Assembly (NCBI GenBank): GCA_050954285.1
Contig: JBPBPL010000024.1
Location: forward strand, 1 to 64,000
Reading direction: 5' to 3'
Origin: Mucilaginibacter_A sp050954285
GTDB lineage: Bacteria; Bacteroidota; Bacteroidia; Sphingobacteriales; Sphingobacteriaceae
Length of the DNA: 64,000 nucleotides
The notes beneath the pieces were generated by a model. It saw only the letters and a program-made list of their open reading frames with translations, was not told where the DNA came from and made no database searches. The position numbers and the translations under genes were made by a program. Positions 25,608 through 34,815 of this stretch are shown here, in pieces (position 1 is the first letter of the stretch; every line of letters starts with the position of its first letter).

Positions 25608-25681
25608 TGGTCATTTTCTGAATTTTGCTGCTTTGTTCCATGCTTTTACATTCAATCTGAAAACATTAGATCAGAAATTTT

Positions 25682-25689
25682 TACGTTTG
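25682..25689 (+). promoter_or_regulatory. TAnnTTTG element 4 nt before nth
   Basis: TACGTTTG, then CAAC, then the ATG at 25694: same leaderless geometry as lipA. Confidence 0.5.
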
Positions 25690-25693
25690 CAAC

Positions 25694-26467
25694 ATGCTTA
25701 AAACAGATCGTTATAAAGCTTTTGTTGCTTACTTTTCTACCCATCAGCCTAATCCCGTTACAGAGCTTCATTATCAGTCGCCCTATCAATTATTGGTAGC
25801 CGTAATTTTGTCTGCGCAATGTACCGATAAGCGCATTAACCAAATTACGCCGGCTTTATTTGAGCGATTTCCGACACCCGAAAGTTTGGCGGAAGCCACG
25901 GTAGAAGAAGTTTTTACCTATATCCGTAGCGTTAGCTATCCGAATAATAAAGCCAAACATTTAGTGGGTATGGCCAGGATTTTGGTGAACGAATTCCATA
26001 GCGTTGTGCCACAAGGAATGGACGAACTGCAGAAAATGCCTGGCGTTGGCCGTAAAACGGCAAACGTAATTTCGTCTGTAGTTTTTCAGGAGCCAGCTAT
26101 GGCAGTAGATACGCATGTGTTCCGGGTATCGCACCGCATTGGCCTTACTACGCACGCTAAAACACCGCTGGCTACCGAGTTGCAGCTGATAAAATACTTG
26201 CCAAAAGAAGTAGTAGCCGTGGCACATCACTGGCTGATTTTGCATGGCCGTTATATTTGCGTGGCGCGATCTCCAAAGTGCGAAATTTGTCCGCTAACGC
26301 ATTTTTGCAAATATTTTCAGCAATTAAATACCGAAACCGCTTTGCGTAAAAAAGAAATTGCCGGTGTTCAGAAAGCTAAGGTGCTTCAAAAAAACAGAAA
26401 ATTGAAGCAAATAGCTAAAGGGCTTGAGCAATATGCTGTTCATAATCCGCTTGATAGCAATGAATAA
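25694..26467 (+). CDS. nth: endonuclease III
   Basis: 257 residues. DNA glycosylase/AP lyase for oxidised pyrimidines. Helix-hairpin-helix LQKMPGVGRKTA (112-123) with catalytic Lys121, catalytic Asp139 in AVDTHVFRV, and a 4Fe-4S cluster from Cys189, 196, 199, 205 (C-X6-C-X2-C-X5-C). It exceeds the usual ~211 residues by a basic C-terminal tail of about 45 residues. Confidence 0.95.
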   Translation: MLKTDRYKAFVAYFSTHQPNPVTELHYQSPYQLLVAVILSAQCTDKRINQITPALFERFPTPESLAEATVEEVFTYIRSVSYPNNKAKHLVGMARILVNEFHSVVPQGMDELQKMPGVGRKTANVISSVVFQEPAMAVDTHVFRVSHRIGLTTHAKTPLATELQLIKYLPKEVVAVAHHWLILHGRYICVARSPKCEICPLTHFCKYFQQLNTETALRKKEIAGVQKAKVLQKNRKLKQIAKGLEQYAVHNPLDSNE

Positions 26468-26479
26468 ATAGCTATATTT

Positions 26480-26494
26480 ACTACTTCTTTTATG
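26480..26494 (-). repeat. dispersed motif copy between nth and recA
   Basis: TACTTCTTTTA at 26482-26492 (GA-type core on the minus strand) 15 nt after the nth stop. Its A/T side is less regular (GCCTGTTTTTTAT). Confidence 0.6.
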
Positions 26495-26579
26495 CCTGTT
26501 TTTTATGATATTGAATTGATAAAAATATTAGCATAAATTACTTTTAATCCCTATCTTCGAGCATAGAAAAACTAAAAAA

Positions 26580-27617
26580 ATGAGTAATACAGATAAAAAC
26601 AGTACCGATAAGCTGAAAGCTTTACAGCTTACTTTAGATAAACTGGAGAAATCTTATGGTAAAGGAACGGTAATGAAGCTGGGCGATACCACAATTGAGC
26701 CGATAGAATTTATTCCGACTGGATCTATTGGTTTAGATATCGCTTTAGGTATTGGTGGCTTGCCAAAAGGCCGTGTGGTAGAAATTTATGGTCCAGAATC
26801 TTCCGGTAAAACTACTTTGGCCATTCATGCCATTGCAGAATCCCAAAAAAGGGGTGGTATTGCCGCTTTTATTGATGCAGAGCATGCTTTCGACCGTATT
26901 TATGCACAAAAATTAGGTGTTGATATTGAGAACTTGTTAATCTCTCAACCAGATAATGGCGAGCAGGCCTTGGAAATTGCAGATAACCTGATCCGTTCCG
27001 GTGCGATTGATATTATCGTAATTGACTCTGTTGCGGCTTTGGTGCCAAAAGCGGAGATCGAAGGCGAAATGGGCGATTCTAAAATGGGATTACAGGCGCG
27101 TTTAATGTCTCAGGCATTGCGTAAATTAACCGGTATGATCAGCAAAACCGGTTGTTGCTGTATCTTCATCAACCAGTTGCGCGAAAAAATTGGAGTGATG
27201 TTTGGTAACCCGGAGACTACAACCGGTGGTAATGCCTTGAAATTTTATGCTTCCGTTCGCTTGGATGTACGTCGTATCTCTCAAATTAAAGATACTGATG
27301 AAGTTTCTGGTAACCGGGTGAAGGTAAAAATTGTGAAAAACAAAGTTGCACCACCGTTCCGTTTAGCCGAGTTTGACATTATGTTTGGTGAAGGAATCTC
27401 TAAAGCTGGCGAAATCATTGATCTGGGTGTTGAATATAACATTATCAAAAAAGCAGGTTCTTGGTTTAGTTACGGTGATACGCGCTTAGGACAAGGAAGA
27501 GATGCTGTAAAAGCACTGATTCTGGACAATCCAGAAATGATGGAAGAACTGGAAAAGAAAATTAAAGATGCCGTAGCTGGTGTAACAGCCGTGCCTGTGG
27601 CAGAAGTAGCGGAGTAA
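26580..27617 (+). CDS. recA: recombinase RecA
   Basis: 345 residues. Walker A GPESSGKT (71-78), Walker B region IIVIDSVAALVP, L1/L2 loops with GEMGDSKMGLQARLMS and GNPETTTGGNALKFY. ATP-dependent strand exchange and SOS signal. No LexA box is recognisable upstream. An AC-type motif core (26594-26604) falls within codons 5-9, so the poorly conserved N-terminus carries a copy. Confidence 0.98.
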   Translation: MSNTDKNSTDKLKALQLTLDKLEKSYGKGTVMKLGDTTIEPIEFIPTGSIGLDIALGIGGLPKGRVVEIYGPESSGKTTLAIHAIAESQKRGGIAAFIDAEHAFDRIYAQKLGVDIENLLISQPDNGEQALEIADNLIRSGAIDIIVIDSVAALVPKAEIEGEMGDSKMGLQARLMSQALRKLTGMISKTGCCCIFINQLREKIGVMFGNPETTTGGNALKFYASVRLDVRRISQIKDTDEVSGNRVKVKIVKNKVAPPFRLAEFDIMFGEGISKAGEIIDLGVEYNIIKKAGSWFSYGDTRLGQGRDAVKALILDNPEMMEELEKKIKDAVAGVTAVPVAEVAE

Positions 27618-27637
27618 TACGCACCAAAAAAAGTATG

Positions 27638-27677
27638 CTAAAAGAAGCATCTGTCTAAAAACAGATGCTTCTTTTAG
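27638..27677. terminator. 17-bp perfect hairpin from two inverted motif copies, end of recA
   Basis: Arms 27638-27654 and 27661-27677 are exact reverse complements around CTAAAA. Each has a full GA-type core (27639-27649; 27666-27676 complement), arranged with the TAAAA ends outward, opposite to the uvrA terminator. It closes recA and also contains the stop codon of the facing small gene. Confidence 0.92.
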
Positions 27678-27844
27678 TTTCCGCCAGTTCGGGCGTACAT
27701 GTAAATAATGGCTCCGATTACGCCTAAAATTACAACGAATAATCCGGTCACGCCTTTTTTCTTGTCCTGACGCATCAGCCAGATCAAAAATGCTACCAAA
27801 GGCAAAACAAAAATCGCCCAAAAAATTAAAGAAGCTGTACCCAT
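27674..27844 (-). CDS. small membrane protein, 56 aa
   Basis: Start ATG 27842-27844 (17 upstream codons of open frame overlap tsaD and are rejected). Two hydrophobic helices, about 5-22 (LIFWAIFVLPLVAFLIWL) and 32-49, separated by a basic loop RQDKKKG. Its start is 10 nt after tsaD, so the two are co-transcribed. Function unknown. Confidence 0.7.
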   Translation of the reverse strand: MGTASLIFWAIFVLPLVAFLIWLMRQDKKKGVTGLFVVILGVIGAIIYMYARTGGN

Positions 27845-27854
27845 ATTTATGCTG

Positions 27855-28856
27855 TTAAAAATGCATTCGGGCCAACGGTGCAATTTGCTGGCCAACGAAA
27901 TCTTGTTTCAAAAATTTATAATAACCCGTTGCCGCAATCATAGCCGCATTATCGGTGCAATATTCAAATGCCGGAATGTAGCAGTTCCAACCCTGTTGTG
28001 TTGCCGTTTCCTGTAATAGATTCCGCAAGCCAGTATTGGCAGAAACGCCTCCGGCAAGCGCAATTTCTTTTACCTGATATTGATTTGCTGCTTTCTTCAA
28101 TTTATTGATCAAAATTGTAGCAATCCGTTTTTCGATGGAAGCACATAAATCAGACAAATTATCTTTCAAAAAATCCGGATTGGCTGCAACCTGATCTCGT
28201 ACAAAATAAAGGAATGCTGTTTTTATGCCACTAAAACTGAAATTCAAACCAGCAATTTGTGGCTCCGGGAATTTAAAAGCATCAGGATTGCCAAGACGTG
28301 CATACTTATCAATTAACGGGCCACCGGGATAAGGCAAACCCAAAATCCGGCTGGTTTTATCCATTGCTTCACCTGCCGCATCATCCAAAGTTTCGCCAAT
28401 AATTTCCAGATCAAAATAATCCTTTACCAACACAATTTGCGTGTGCCCACCTGAAACCGTGAGGCAGATGAAAGGAAATTTGGGTTTTGGATCCTGTATA
28501 AAGTTAGCCATAATATGTGCCTGCATGTGGTTCACTTCAATTAAAGGAAGATTTCGGGCCAGTGCAAATGCTTTTGCAAAAGAGACACCCACCAGCAATG
28601 CACCTAAAAGACCCGGACCGCGGGTAAAACTTACGGCATCAATATCATTTTTTGTAACTTTAGCCGTTAAAAGTGCTTGTTGCACAACGGGAATAATATT
28701 TTGCTGATGTACGCGTGAGGCCAACTCTGGCACCACGCCACCGTATGCCGCATGTATGCTCTGGCTGGTGATAGTATTGCTTACCACGCGGCCATCGATA
28801 CAAATAGCAGCAGCAGTTTCATCGCAAGAAGATTCTATTCCTAAAATTACAGGCAT
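27855..28856 (-). CDS. tsaD: tRNA N6-adenosine threonylcarbamoyltransferase
   Basis: 333 residues from ATG 28854-28856. Makes t6A37 in ANN-decoding tRNAs. N-terminal MPVILGIESSCDETAAA, metal-binding His110 and His114 in NHMQAH, FTRGPGLLGALLVG, and C-terminal GGVSANTGLR with CTDNAAMIA. A TATCTTTG element ends 3 nt before the ATG. An AC-type motif is inside (28215-28225). Confidence 0.96.
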   Translation of the reverse strand: MPVILGIESSCDETAAAICIDGRVVSNTITSQSIHAAYGGVVPELASRVHQQNIIPVVQQALLTAKVTKNDIDAVSFTRGPGLLGALLVGVSFAKAFALARNLPLIEVNHMQAHIMANFIQDPKPKFPFICLTVSGGHTQIVLVKDYFDLEIIGETLDDAAGEAMDKTSRILGLPYPGGPLIDKYARLGNPDAFKFPEPQIAGLNFSFSGIKTAFLYFVRDQVAANPDFLKDNLSDLCASIEKRIATILINKLKKAANQYQVKEIALAGGVSANTGLRNLLQETATQQGWNCYIPAFEYCTDNAAMIAATGYYKFLKQDFVGQQIAPLARMHF

Positions 28857-28859
28857 TAA

Positions 28860-28867
28860 CAAAGATA
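28860..28867 (-). promoter_or_regulatory. TAnnTTTG element 3 nt before tsaD
   Basis: Complement reads TATCTTTG, then TTA, then ATG: predicted leaderless start, overlapping the leader of tamB. Confidence 0.45.
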
Positions 28868-28883
28868 TTTAGCTTACAAAGTT

Positions 28884-31800
28884 ATTAAAAAAGCACTTAA
28901 AATAACCTTATCCCTGCTGCTCCTGCTCATTCTGATGTTGGGGCTAATCGTGTTTTCTTTTCAATTTAAACCTGTGCAAACCTGGGCGGCTAAAAAAGCT
29001 GCCGGCTATTTGTCTAAAGAATTGCATACAACGGTTTCCATCAAAAGCTTGTATCTTAAACCCTTCTCTTCGGTAATTTTGGAGGATTTATTTGTGTTGG
29101 ATCAGCAAAAAGACACCTTGTTGCGGGTGCCTTTGCTGGATGTACAGTTAAATGGTTTTTCTATTTTTAACAGCATTCCGGCTCGGAAAATAGATTTCAA
29201 AAAGATCACTTTAAATGATGGCTCTTTTTATCTCAAAAAATTGAAGGATAAAAACAGCAACCTCAAGTTTATTCTGGCTTATTTTAATTCTGATACCACA
29301 AAAGTTAAAAAGAAAAGCCAACCCTGGACAATCAATTTTGAGCAAATTACACTCAATAATTTTCATTTTCGATATAAAAATCAGCTGATTGATACCAGTA
29401 TCAACGGTGTTAATTTTGATGATATTGACCTGAAACGGCTGAATATTATGGCCAGTAACCTCGACCTTAAAAACCATTTGTTTAAAGCAGCCATTGGCAA
29501 TCTTTCTTTCCATGAAAAAAGTGGTTTCGTAGTGGAGAAATTAGCTTCGGTAGTTACGGTAGATACTAACCAGATTGAATTGCAAAATATGGTTCTTAAT
29601 ACGCCAAACTCCAAGCTAAAAAAATATTTTAGTATGCATTTCGGCAGCTTTGATGATTTTGATGATTTTGACCATAAAGTTACCATGAGCGCTGATTTTC
29701 AGGAAGCGCATTTATCTTCCAAAGACATTGCTTTTTTTGCTGATGAACTACACCACGTGAAATTTGAACTGGGTGTTAATGGCGTGATTAAAGGGAAAGT
29801 AGATCACTTAAAAGCTAAAAATCTGGCAGTGCAAGCTGGTCAGGCTACTTTTATCAAGGGAAATTTCGACTTGAAAGGCTTGCCTGATTGGAAGCAAACG
29901 CTAATGGAGCTGAATATTGAGCAGGTTTCAACCAATAAAAAAGACCTTGATTTACTATACAAAAATTTTACCGATAAAAGAAGTAGTGAGATTCCGGCAA
30001 TTGTAGAGAAGTTTGGCAACATCAGTTTTAGCGGGCAGTTTACCGGCTTTCAAAATGATTTTGTGGCTTACGGAAGTTTCAAAACCAAGTTGGGCAAGTT
30101 CAGTTCTGACGTAAACATGAAAATTAAAGCTGATGTGCCAAGTTATAGTGGCAACATCAAAACTTACGATTTTGACTTTGGAACCTTGCTGGGAGAAAAT
30201 TCTTTAAACCGTGCCACACTTTCTGCAGATATTAAAGGTGCCGGATTTAACTTAAAAGAACTTACCGGAAAGCTGGATGCCAAGATCCAATACCTAGATT
30301 TTAATAAATACCGTTATAACAATGTAGCTGTTAATGGCACTTTCAGCAAGAAGAATTTTGATGGTGCCGTGTTGGTTAATGATCCAAACCTGAACCTGAA
30401 TTTTAAAGGAAGCGTAAACTTGAATCCTGCATTACCAGTATTTCATTTTGTATCCGAGATTAAAGGTGCAAGGTTGAATAAACTGCATTTTTTAAAAGAT
30501 ACCATTTCGGTTAATGCCAGCTTCAGTTCTGATTTTTCGGGAAACAGCATTGATAATATTAATGGAAATATAATGTTGCATCAAATCCGGCTCGTTAATC
30601 CCAGCAATAACTATTTAGTGGATTCTTTGTATTTTGCTGCAGAAGGCAAAGGCCGAGAACGCGAACTCACCTTAAAATCATCTCTGGCTGATGGAAGTTT
30701 GAAAGGCGATTACGATTTAAATACATTACCGTCTTATTTTAAAACTCTTGTAAAAAAGTATATTCCTTCACTGCAAACTAAATTTGTAACACCAAAAACT
30801 CAAAATTTTGCTTTCCGGCTGAACCTTAAAAACCTCGATCCGGTTACAACGCTATTTATGCCGAAACTTAGAATTCCGGAGCAGGGAACTTTTGTAGGCA
30901 ATTTTAACTCAACCAATAAAACAGCAACATTAAACGGTCTGGTAAAAACCATTCAGTATGATAAAATGGTTTTTCATGATCTGTTAATCGACGAAAGCAC
31001 GGATAATGATAATATCGGCGTAAACATTTCTTTGAGTAAAGTGAATATAACCGACAGCCTGTTTATCAAAAACATTAACATTATAAACTTTTTGAAGCGT
31101 GACAGTTTAAATTTCAATATTAAGCTTTCTGATAAAAATGCTGTTAATCAACTGGATTTGTATGGATTGGTAGAATTTGGAAGAGATACCACGGCCAAGC
31201 TAAAACTTTTGCCTTCGGATATTATTATAGAGCAACAAAAATGGCGCCTTGCAGAACAGGTGAGAATCAGGCTGCTGGAGAACGCTCGCACTCAAATTTC
31301 CGGCTTTGTATTATCGAATGGTTCACAGAAAATTAGTATTGACGGTTTTGTTTCTCCAAAACCGGAAGACAAACTAAAGATCGCTTTTGATCAGTTTAAA
31401 TTAGCTTCGTTAGATCAGTTAACAAAAGCTTCGGGTATTAAACTCACCGGAATGCTTAATGGTGAAGCTATTTTAAATGCTATCACAAGTAATCCGGGGT
31501 TTGAAACTAATCTTCGTGCAGATTCAATTACCCTAAACAAAACCGCTATTGGCAATTTAAAGCTTGCTGCCAATTTAGATAATGCTAATAAAATAGCTTT
31601 GGTAAACCTGAATTTACTGAATAAAGGTTTGCAAACGCTTAGTGTTGATGGAAAATACCATTTGGCAAGTGAGGATAATAAACTTGATTTCCATATTAAA
31701 ATGGATCAAACGGAGGCCGTGATTTTAGATCCGCTGGTAAATGATTTGGTTTCAAATTTAAGCGGGCGTATTTCGGCAGATCTCGACCTGACCGGAATGC

Positions 31801-33338
31801 CAGAAAAACCACAGATTAATGGCAGCCTTAGCTTGCAAAACACGGGGCTAACTATCAACTATTTGAAAACGCCATACCTTATTAATGATAATTTGTCGGT
31901 TAAAAACAGCATCATTTATATTAATAATTTACAGCTAAAAGATAGTAAAAAAGGTGTTGGCGTAGTAAATGGTACGGTGGATTTGAATAATTTATCCAAT
32001 CCGAATATCCAGGCAACAGTTGATGCCCGAAATTTAATGGCTTTGAACACGGCTTTTCGAGATAACCGAATGTATTACGGTACTGCTTTTGCCACCGGAA
32101 AATTTAGTTTTATGGGGCCGACAGATAACATGAAAATTGATATTAAAGCCAGAACTGAGGAAGGAACTGTTTTTAATATTCCACTAAACTCGTCAAGTAC
32201 AGCCAGTACTTATGATTTTATTACTTATATAAATCGGGATTCCTCCAAAAATGTGAAAAAGGAACGCTCTTTTAACGGCGTAACTTTAAACTTTGATTTA
32301 ACAATTGATGAGAAAACGCTGGTTAAAATCACGACGGATTATGGCCAGTTGGAGGGTAGCGGCACGGCGAATAATTTGATGCTCAATATCAATAGTTCGG
32401 GTGATTTTGAAATGCGTGGCGATTACTTGATCTCTAACGGTAAGTTTGAGTTTACGGCGCAAAATTTTATCAGCAAAGTTTTTCAAGTAAATCAGGGCGG
32501 AACAATCCGTTGGACGGGCGACCCATCTAACGCTGAAATCAATTTGCAAGCGATTTACGAAGTGCGAACAGATATCAACGATTTGTATAAAGCGGCGGGA
32601 TTATCTAATGCGCAGGGTAGTCAGCAAAAATTGGTTGAGGCTGAATTATTGCTCACCAAATCCTTAACGCATCCGGATATTGATTTCAATTTTAATTTCC
32701 CCAATGATCCGGCTATTAAAGACGAATTAGCAGCTTATTTAAATGATGCTACCAACCGGAACCAGCAGGCTTTAAGTTTGATTGTGCGGCGGAAATTTGC
32801 CACCGGAACTGGTCAAAACTTGACCAAAGAAGTGGGAAGCACTGCGCAAGATGCCATTAGTGAATTTGCTTTCAACAAACTGAATAATTTTATTTCTCAA
32901 TCGAACATTAAAAACCTGGATTTGAATATTCGATCGTTTAATGATGCGAGCGCTTCGCTGCGCTTGTTTAAAAACAGGTTGGTTCTGAATGGAAGTTTGT
33001 ACAATAATCAGGTTGGCAATGATTTATTCAACCAGAATTCAAATGTTTTCAGCTCAAACTTTAATAATTTTACAAAGGATTTTGAAGCACAATACCTTAT
33101 TACCAAAGATGGAAAGCTGACCGCAAAATACTCTTACCGTGCTTTAAACAGCACCACATTGAACACAATTAATGACCAGTTGGGTTTACAATATGTAAAC
33201 GGCATAGGATTGGTTTACCAGCAGGATTTTGATTCCTTTTCGGAGTTTTTGCACAATATCTTCAACAAAAAAAGAACCCAGAAAAGTTTGCCACCCATTG
33301 CACCAGTTTCAGCAAAAACAACTTCAGCGTTAAAATAA
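28884..33338 (+). CDS. TamB-like translocation and assembly module protein
   Basis: About 1467 residues from ATG 28935, or 1484 if it begins at ATT 28884. AsmA/TamB-type repetitive beta-groove protein thought to span the periplasm and carry phospholipids or help outer-membrane protein assembly. The C-terminus holds the DUF490/TamB domain with QGGTIRWTGDPSNAEINLQA. The ATG form keeps only half of the N-terminal anchor; 17 upstream in-frame codons supply the rest (KKALKITLSLLLLLIL) but include no ATG, GTG or TTG. Motif cores at 29249, 29975 and 31911. Confidence 0.85.
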   Translation: MKKALKITLSLLLLLILMLGLIVFSFQFKPVQTWAAKKAAGYLSKELHTTVSIKSLYLKPFSSVILEDLFVLDQQKDTLLRVPLLDVQLNGFSIFNSIPARKIDFKKITLNDGSFYLKKLKDKNSNLKFILAYFNSDTTKVKKKSQPWTINFEQITLNNFHFRYKNQLIDTSINGVNFDDIDLKRLNIMASNLDLKNHLFKAAIGNLSFHEKSGFVVEKLASVVTVDTNQIELQNMVLNTPNSKLKKYFSMHFGSFDDFDDFDHKVTMSADFQEAHLSSKDIAFFADELHHVKFELGVNGVIKGKVDHLKAKNLAVQAGQATFIKGNFDLKGLPDWKQTLMELNIEQVSTNKKDLDLLYKNFTDKRSSEIPAIVEKFGNISFSGQFTGFQNDFVAYGSFKTKLGKFSSDVNMKIKADVPSYSGNIKTYDFDFGTLLGENSLNRATLSADIKGAGFNLKELTGKLDAKIQYLDFNKYRYNNVAVNGTFSKKNFDGAVLVNDPNLNLNFKGSVNLNPALPVFHFVSEIKGARLNKLHFLKDTISVNASFSSDFSGNSIDNINGNIMLHQIRLVNPSNNYLVDSLYFAAEGKGRERELTLKSSLADGSLKGDYDLNTLPSYFKTLVKKYIPSLQTKFVTPKTQNFAFRLNLKNLDPVTTLFMPKLRIPEQGTFVGNFNSTNKTATLNGLVKTIQYDKMVFHDLLIDESTDNDNIGVNISLSKVNITDSLFIKNINIINFLKRDSLNFNIKLSDKNAVNQLDLYGLVEFGRDTTAKLKLLPSDIIIEQQKWRLAEQVRIRLLENARTQISGFVLSNGSQKISIDGFVSPKPEDKLKIAFDQFKLASLDQLTKASGIKLTGMLNGEAILNAITSNPGFETNLRADSITLNKTAIGNLKLAANLDNANKIALVNLNLLNKGLQTLSVDGKYHLASEDNKLDFHIKMDQTEAVILDPLVNDLVSNLSGRISADLDLTGMPEKPQINGSLSLQNTGLTINYLKTPYLINDNLSVKNSIIYINNLQLKDSKKGVGVVNGTVDLNNLSNPNIQATVDARNLMALNTAFRDNRMYYGTAFATGKFSFMGPTDNMKIDIKARTEEGTVFNIPLNSSSTASTYDFITYINRDSSKNVKKERSFNGVTLNFDLTIDEKTLVKITTDYGQLEGSGTANNLMLNINSSGDFEMRGDYLISNGKFEFTAQNFISKVFQVNQGGTIRWTGDPSNAEINLQAIYEVRTDINDLYKAAGLSNAQGSQQKLVEAELLLTKSLTHPDIDFNFNFPNDPAIKDELAAYLNDATNRNQQALSLIVRRKFATGTGQNLTKEVGSTAQDAISEFAFNKLNNFISQSNIKNLDLNIRSFNDASASLRLFKNRLVLNGSLYNNQVGNDLFNQNSNVFSSNFNNFTKDFEAQYLITKDGKLTAKYSYRALNSTTLNTINDQLGLQYVNGIGLVYQQDFDSFSEFLHNIFNKKRTQKSLPPIAPVSAKTTSALK

Positions 33339-33348
33339 GCTTTGTTCC

Positions 33349-33417
33349 AATGCTTCTTTTATCGCCTTAAAACTGAGAAAAGGTAGTTTTCAATTTTATC
33401 GGCATAAAAAAAGCATT
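33349..33417. repeat. imperfect inverted pair of motif copies between tamB and ribBA
   Basis: TGCTTCTTTTA at 33351-33361 followed by TCGCC, and a mirror copy GGCA-TAAAAAAAGCA-TT (core 33405-33415, one mismatch). The arms can form a long imperfect stem between the convergent genes, so it probably serves as a bidirectional terminator. Confidence 0.7.
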
Positions 33418-33430
33418 TAACAAAAATGAA

Positions 33431-34648
33431 CTAATCCTGTTCTTCGTTTTCTTTCAAAATAGAATGGCCCATTTTATCTCTTTTGGTTTTAAGATAGAAT
33501 TCGTTGTGCGGATTAGAAGATACTTCAATCGGCACGGTTTCTACAATTTCCAGTCCGTAGCCGGATAAGCCAGTCCGCTTTTTAGGATTGTTGGTGAGTA
33601 ACCTTATGTTTGTGATATCTAAATCACGGATGATTTGTGCACCAACACCATAATCTCGCTGATCCATTTTAAATCCAAGCTGCAGGTTTGCAGTAACAGT
33701 ATCGTAGCCATTTTCCTGCAAATGATAGGCTTTTAGTTTGTTGATCAGGCCAATTCCACGACCCTCCTGGTTCATGTACACGATGACGCCTTTACCTTCT
33801 TTCTGAATGATTTCCATGGCTTTATGCAGTTGCGGACCACAATCGCACCGGCAGGAACCAAAAATATCACCAGTAATGCAGGAGCTATGTACGCGTACCA
33901 AAACAGGCTCATCCGGTTCCCAAGTGCCTTTTACCAATGCAATATGATGGTCGCCGGTACTTTTTTGCGTATAAGCAATCATATCGAAATCGCCCCATTC
34001 GGTTGGCATTTTTACAGAAATTTCTTTCGTAATCAAGCTTTCCGAATTCATTTTATACTTGATCAGGTTCTCGATAGAAATAATTTTAATGTCGAATTCC
34101 TTTGCAATTACCTCCAGATCTGCCAAACGAGCCATGTCGCCATCTTCTTTCAAAATCTCGCAAATTACGCCAGCCGCATCAAAGCCAGCCATTGCAGCCA
34201 AATCCGTTGCTGCTTCAGTATGGCCTGCACGCCGAAGTACGCCGCCTTCTTTAGAAATTAAGGGGAAAATATGCCCCGGACGGCCAAAATCCGAAGCTTG
34301 CATATTTGGATCAGTTAAAGCTAAAACTGTTTTGGAACGATCGCTTGCAGAAATCCCTGTAGTGCAGCCATGGCCGAGCAAATCTATGGAAACGGTAAAA
34401 TTGGTTTCGTGGGAAGCTGTGTTGTTGCCTACCATCAAATCCAGTTGCAAACGTTGCGCAATACTGCGTGAAATAGGCGCACAGATTAATCCACGACCAA
34501 AACGAGCCATAAAATTAATGGCTTCGGGTGTAGCATTTTGGGCAGGAATGTAAAAATCCCCTTCATTTTCCCGGTCTTCATCATCCACAATGATGATCAT
34601 TTTCCCGGCTTTTATATCTGCAATAGCTTCTTGTATCGTACTTAACAT
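33431..34648 (-). CDS. ribBA: bifunctional 3,4-dihydroxy-2-butanone-4-phosphate synthase / GTP cyclohydrolase II
   Basis: 405 residues. RibB half (1-200) with VDDEDRENEGDF near 21-31 and GHTEAATDLA; RibA half with zinc-binding Cys in CITGDIFGSCRCDCG and the EGRGIGL motif. Supplies both precursors that RibH joins downstream in riboflavin synthesis. Single-gene transcription unit; no FMN riboswitch is recognisable in the 167-nt leader. Confidence 0.97.
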   Translation of the reverse strand: MLSTIQEAIADIKAGKMIIIVDDEDRENEGDFYIPAQNATPEAINFMARFGRGLICAPISRSIAQRLQLDLMVGNNTASHETNFTVSIDLLGHGCTTGISASDRSKTVLALTDPNMQASDFGRPGHIFPLISKEGGVLRRAGHTEAATDLAAMAGFDAAGVICEILKEDGDMARLADLEVIAKEFDIKIISIENLIKYKMNSESLITKEISVKMPTEWGDFDMIAYTQKSTGDHHIALVKGTWEPDEPVLVRVHSSCITGDIFGSCRCDCGPQLHKAMEIIQKEGKGVIVYMNQEGRGIGLINKLKAYHLQENGYDTVTANLQLGFKMDQRDYGVGAQIIRDLDITNIRLLTNNPKKRTGLSGYGLEIVETVPIEVSSNPHNEFYLKTKRDKMGHSILKENEEQD

Positions 34649-34771
34649 TTTTTAATGATTAGGAAACAGATGATTTTAAGAGGTTTAAAACTGCATTTCA
34701 CCAGTATCACTTCATTGGCAAAGCTAAGTATTAATAAAATTGTACCAGTCGGAAGATTGTCAATTCAAACC

Positions 34772-34815
34772 GATGCTGTTTTTATCAAACTAATTTTATG
34801 TTTATAAAAGAAGTA
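34772..34815. repeat. mixed inverted motif pair after the LptF/G-like gene
   Basis: An AC-type core on the minus strand (34774-34784) faces a GA-type core on the plus strand (34805-34815), sharing the central A/T tract TAATTTTATG. The two 'dialects' occur in one dyad. Confidence 0.75.

Noticed and set aside
34649..34771. Possible FMN riboswitch upstream of ribBA
   Set aside because: No recognisable RFN-element conserved blocks in the short A/T-rich leader.
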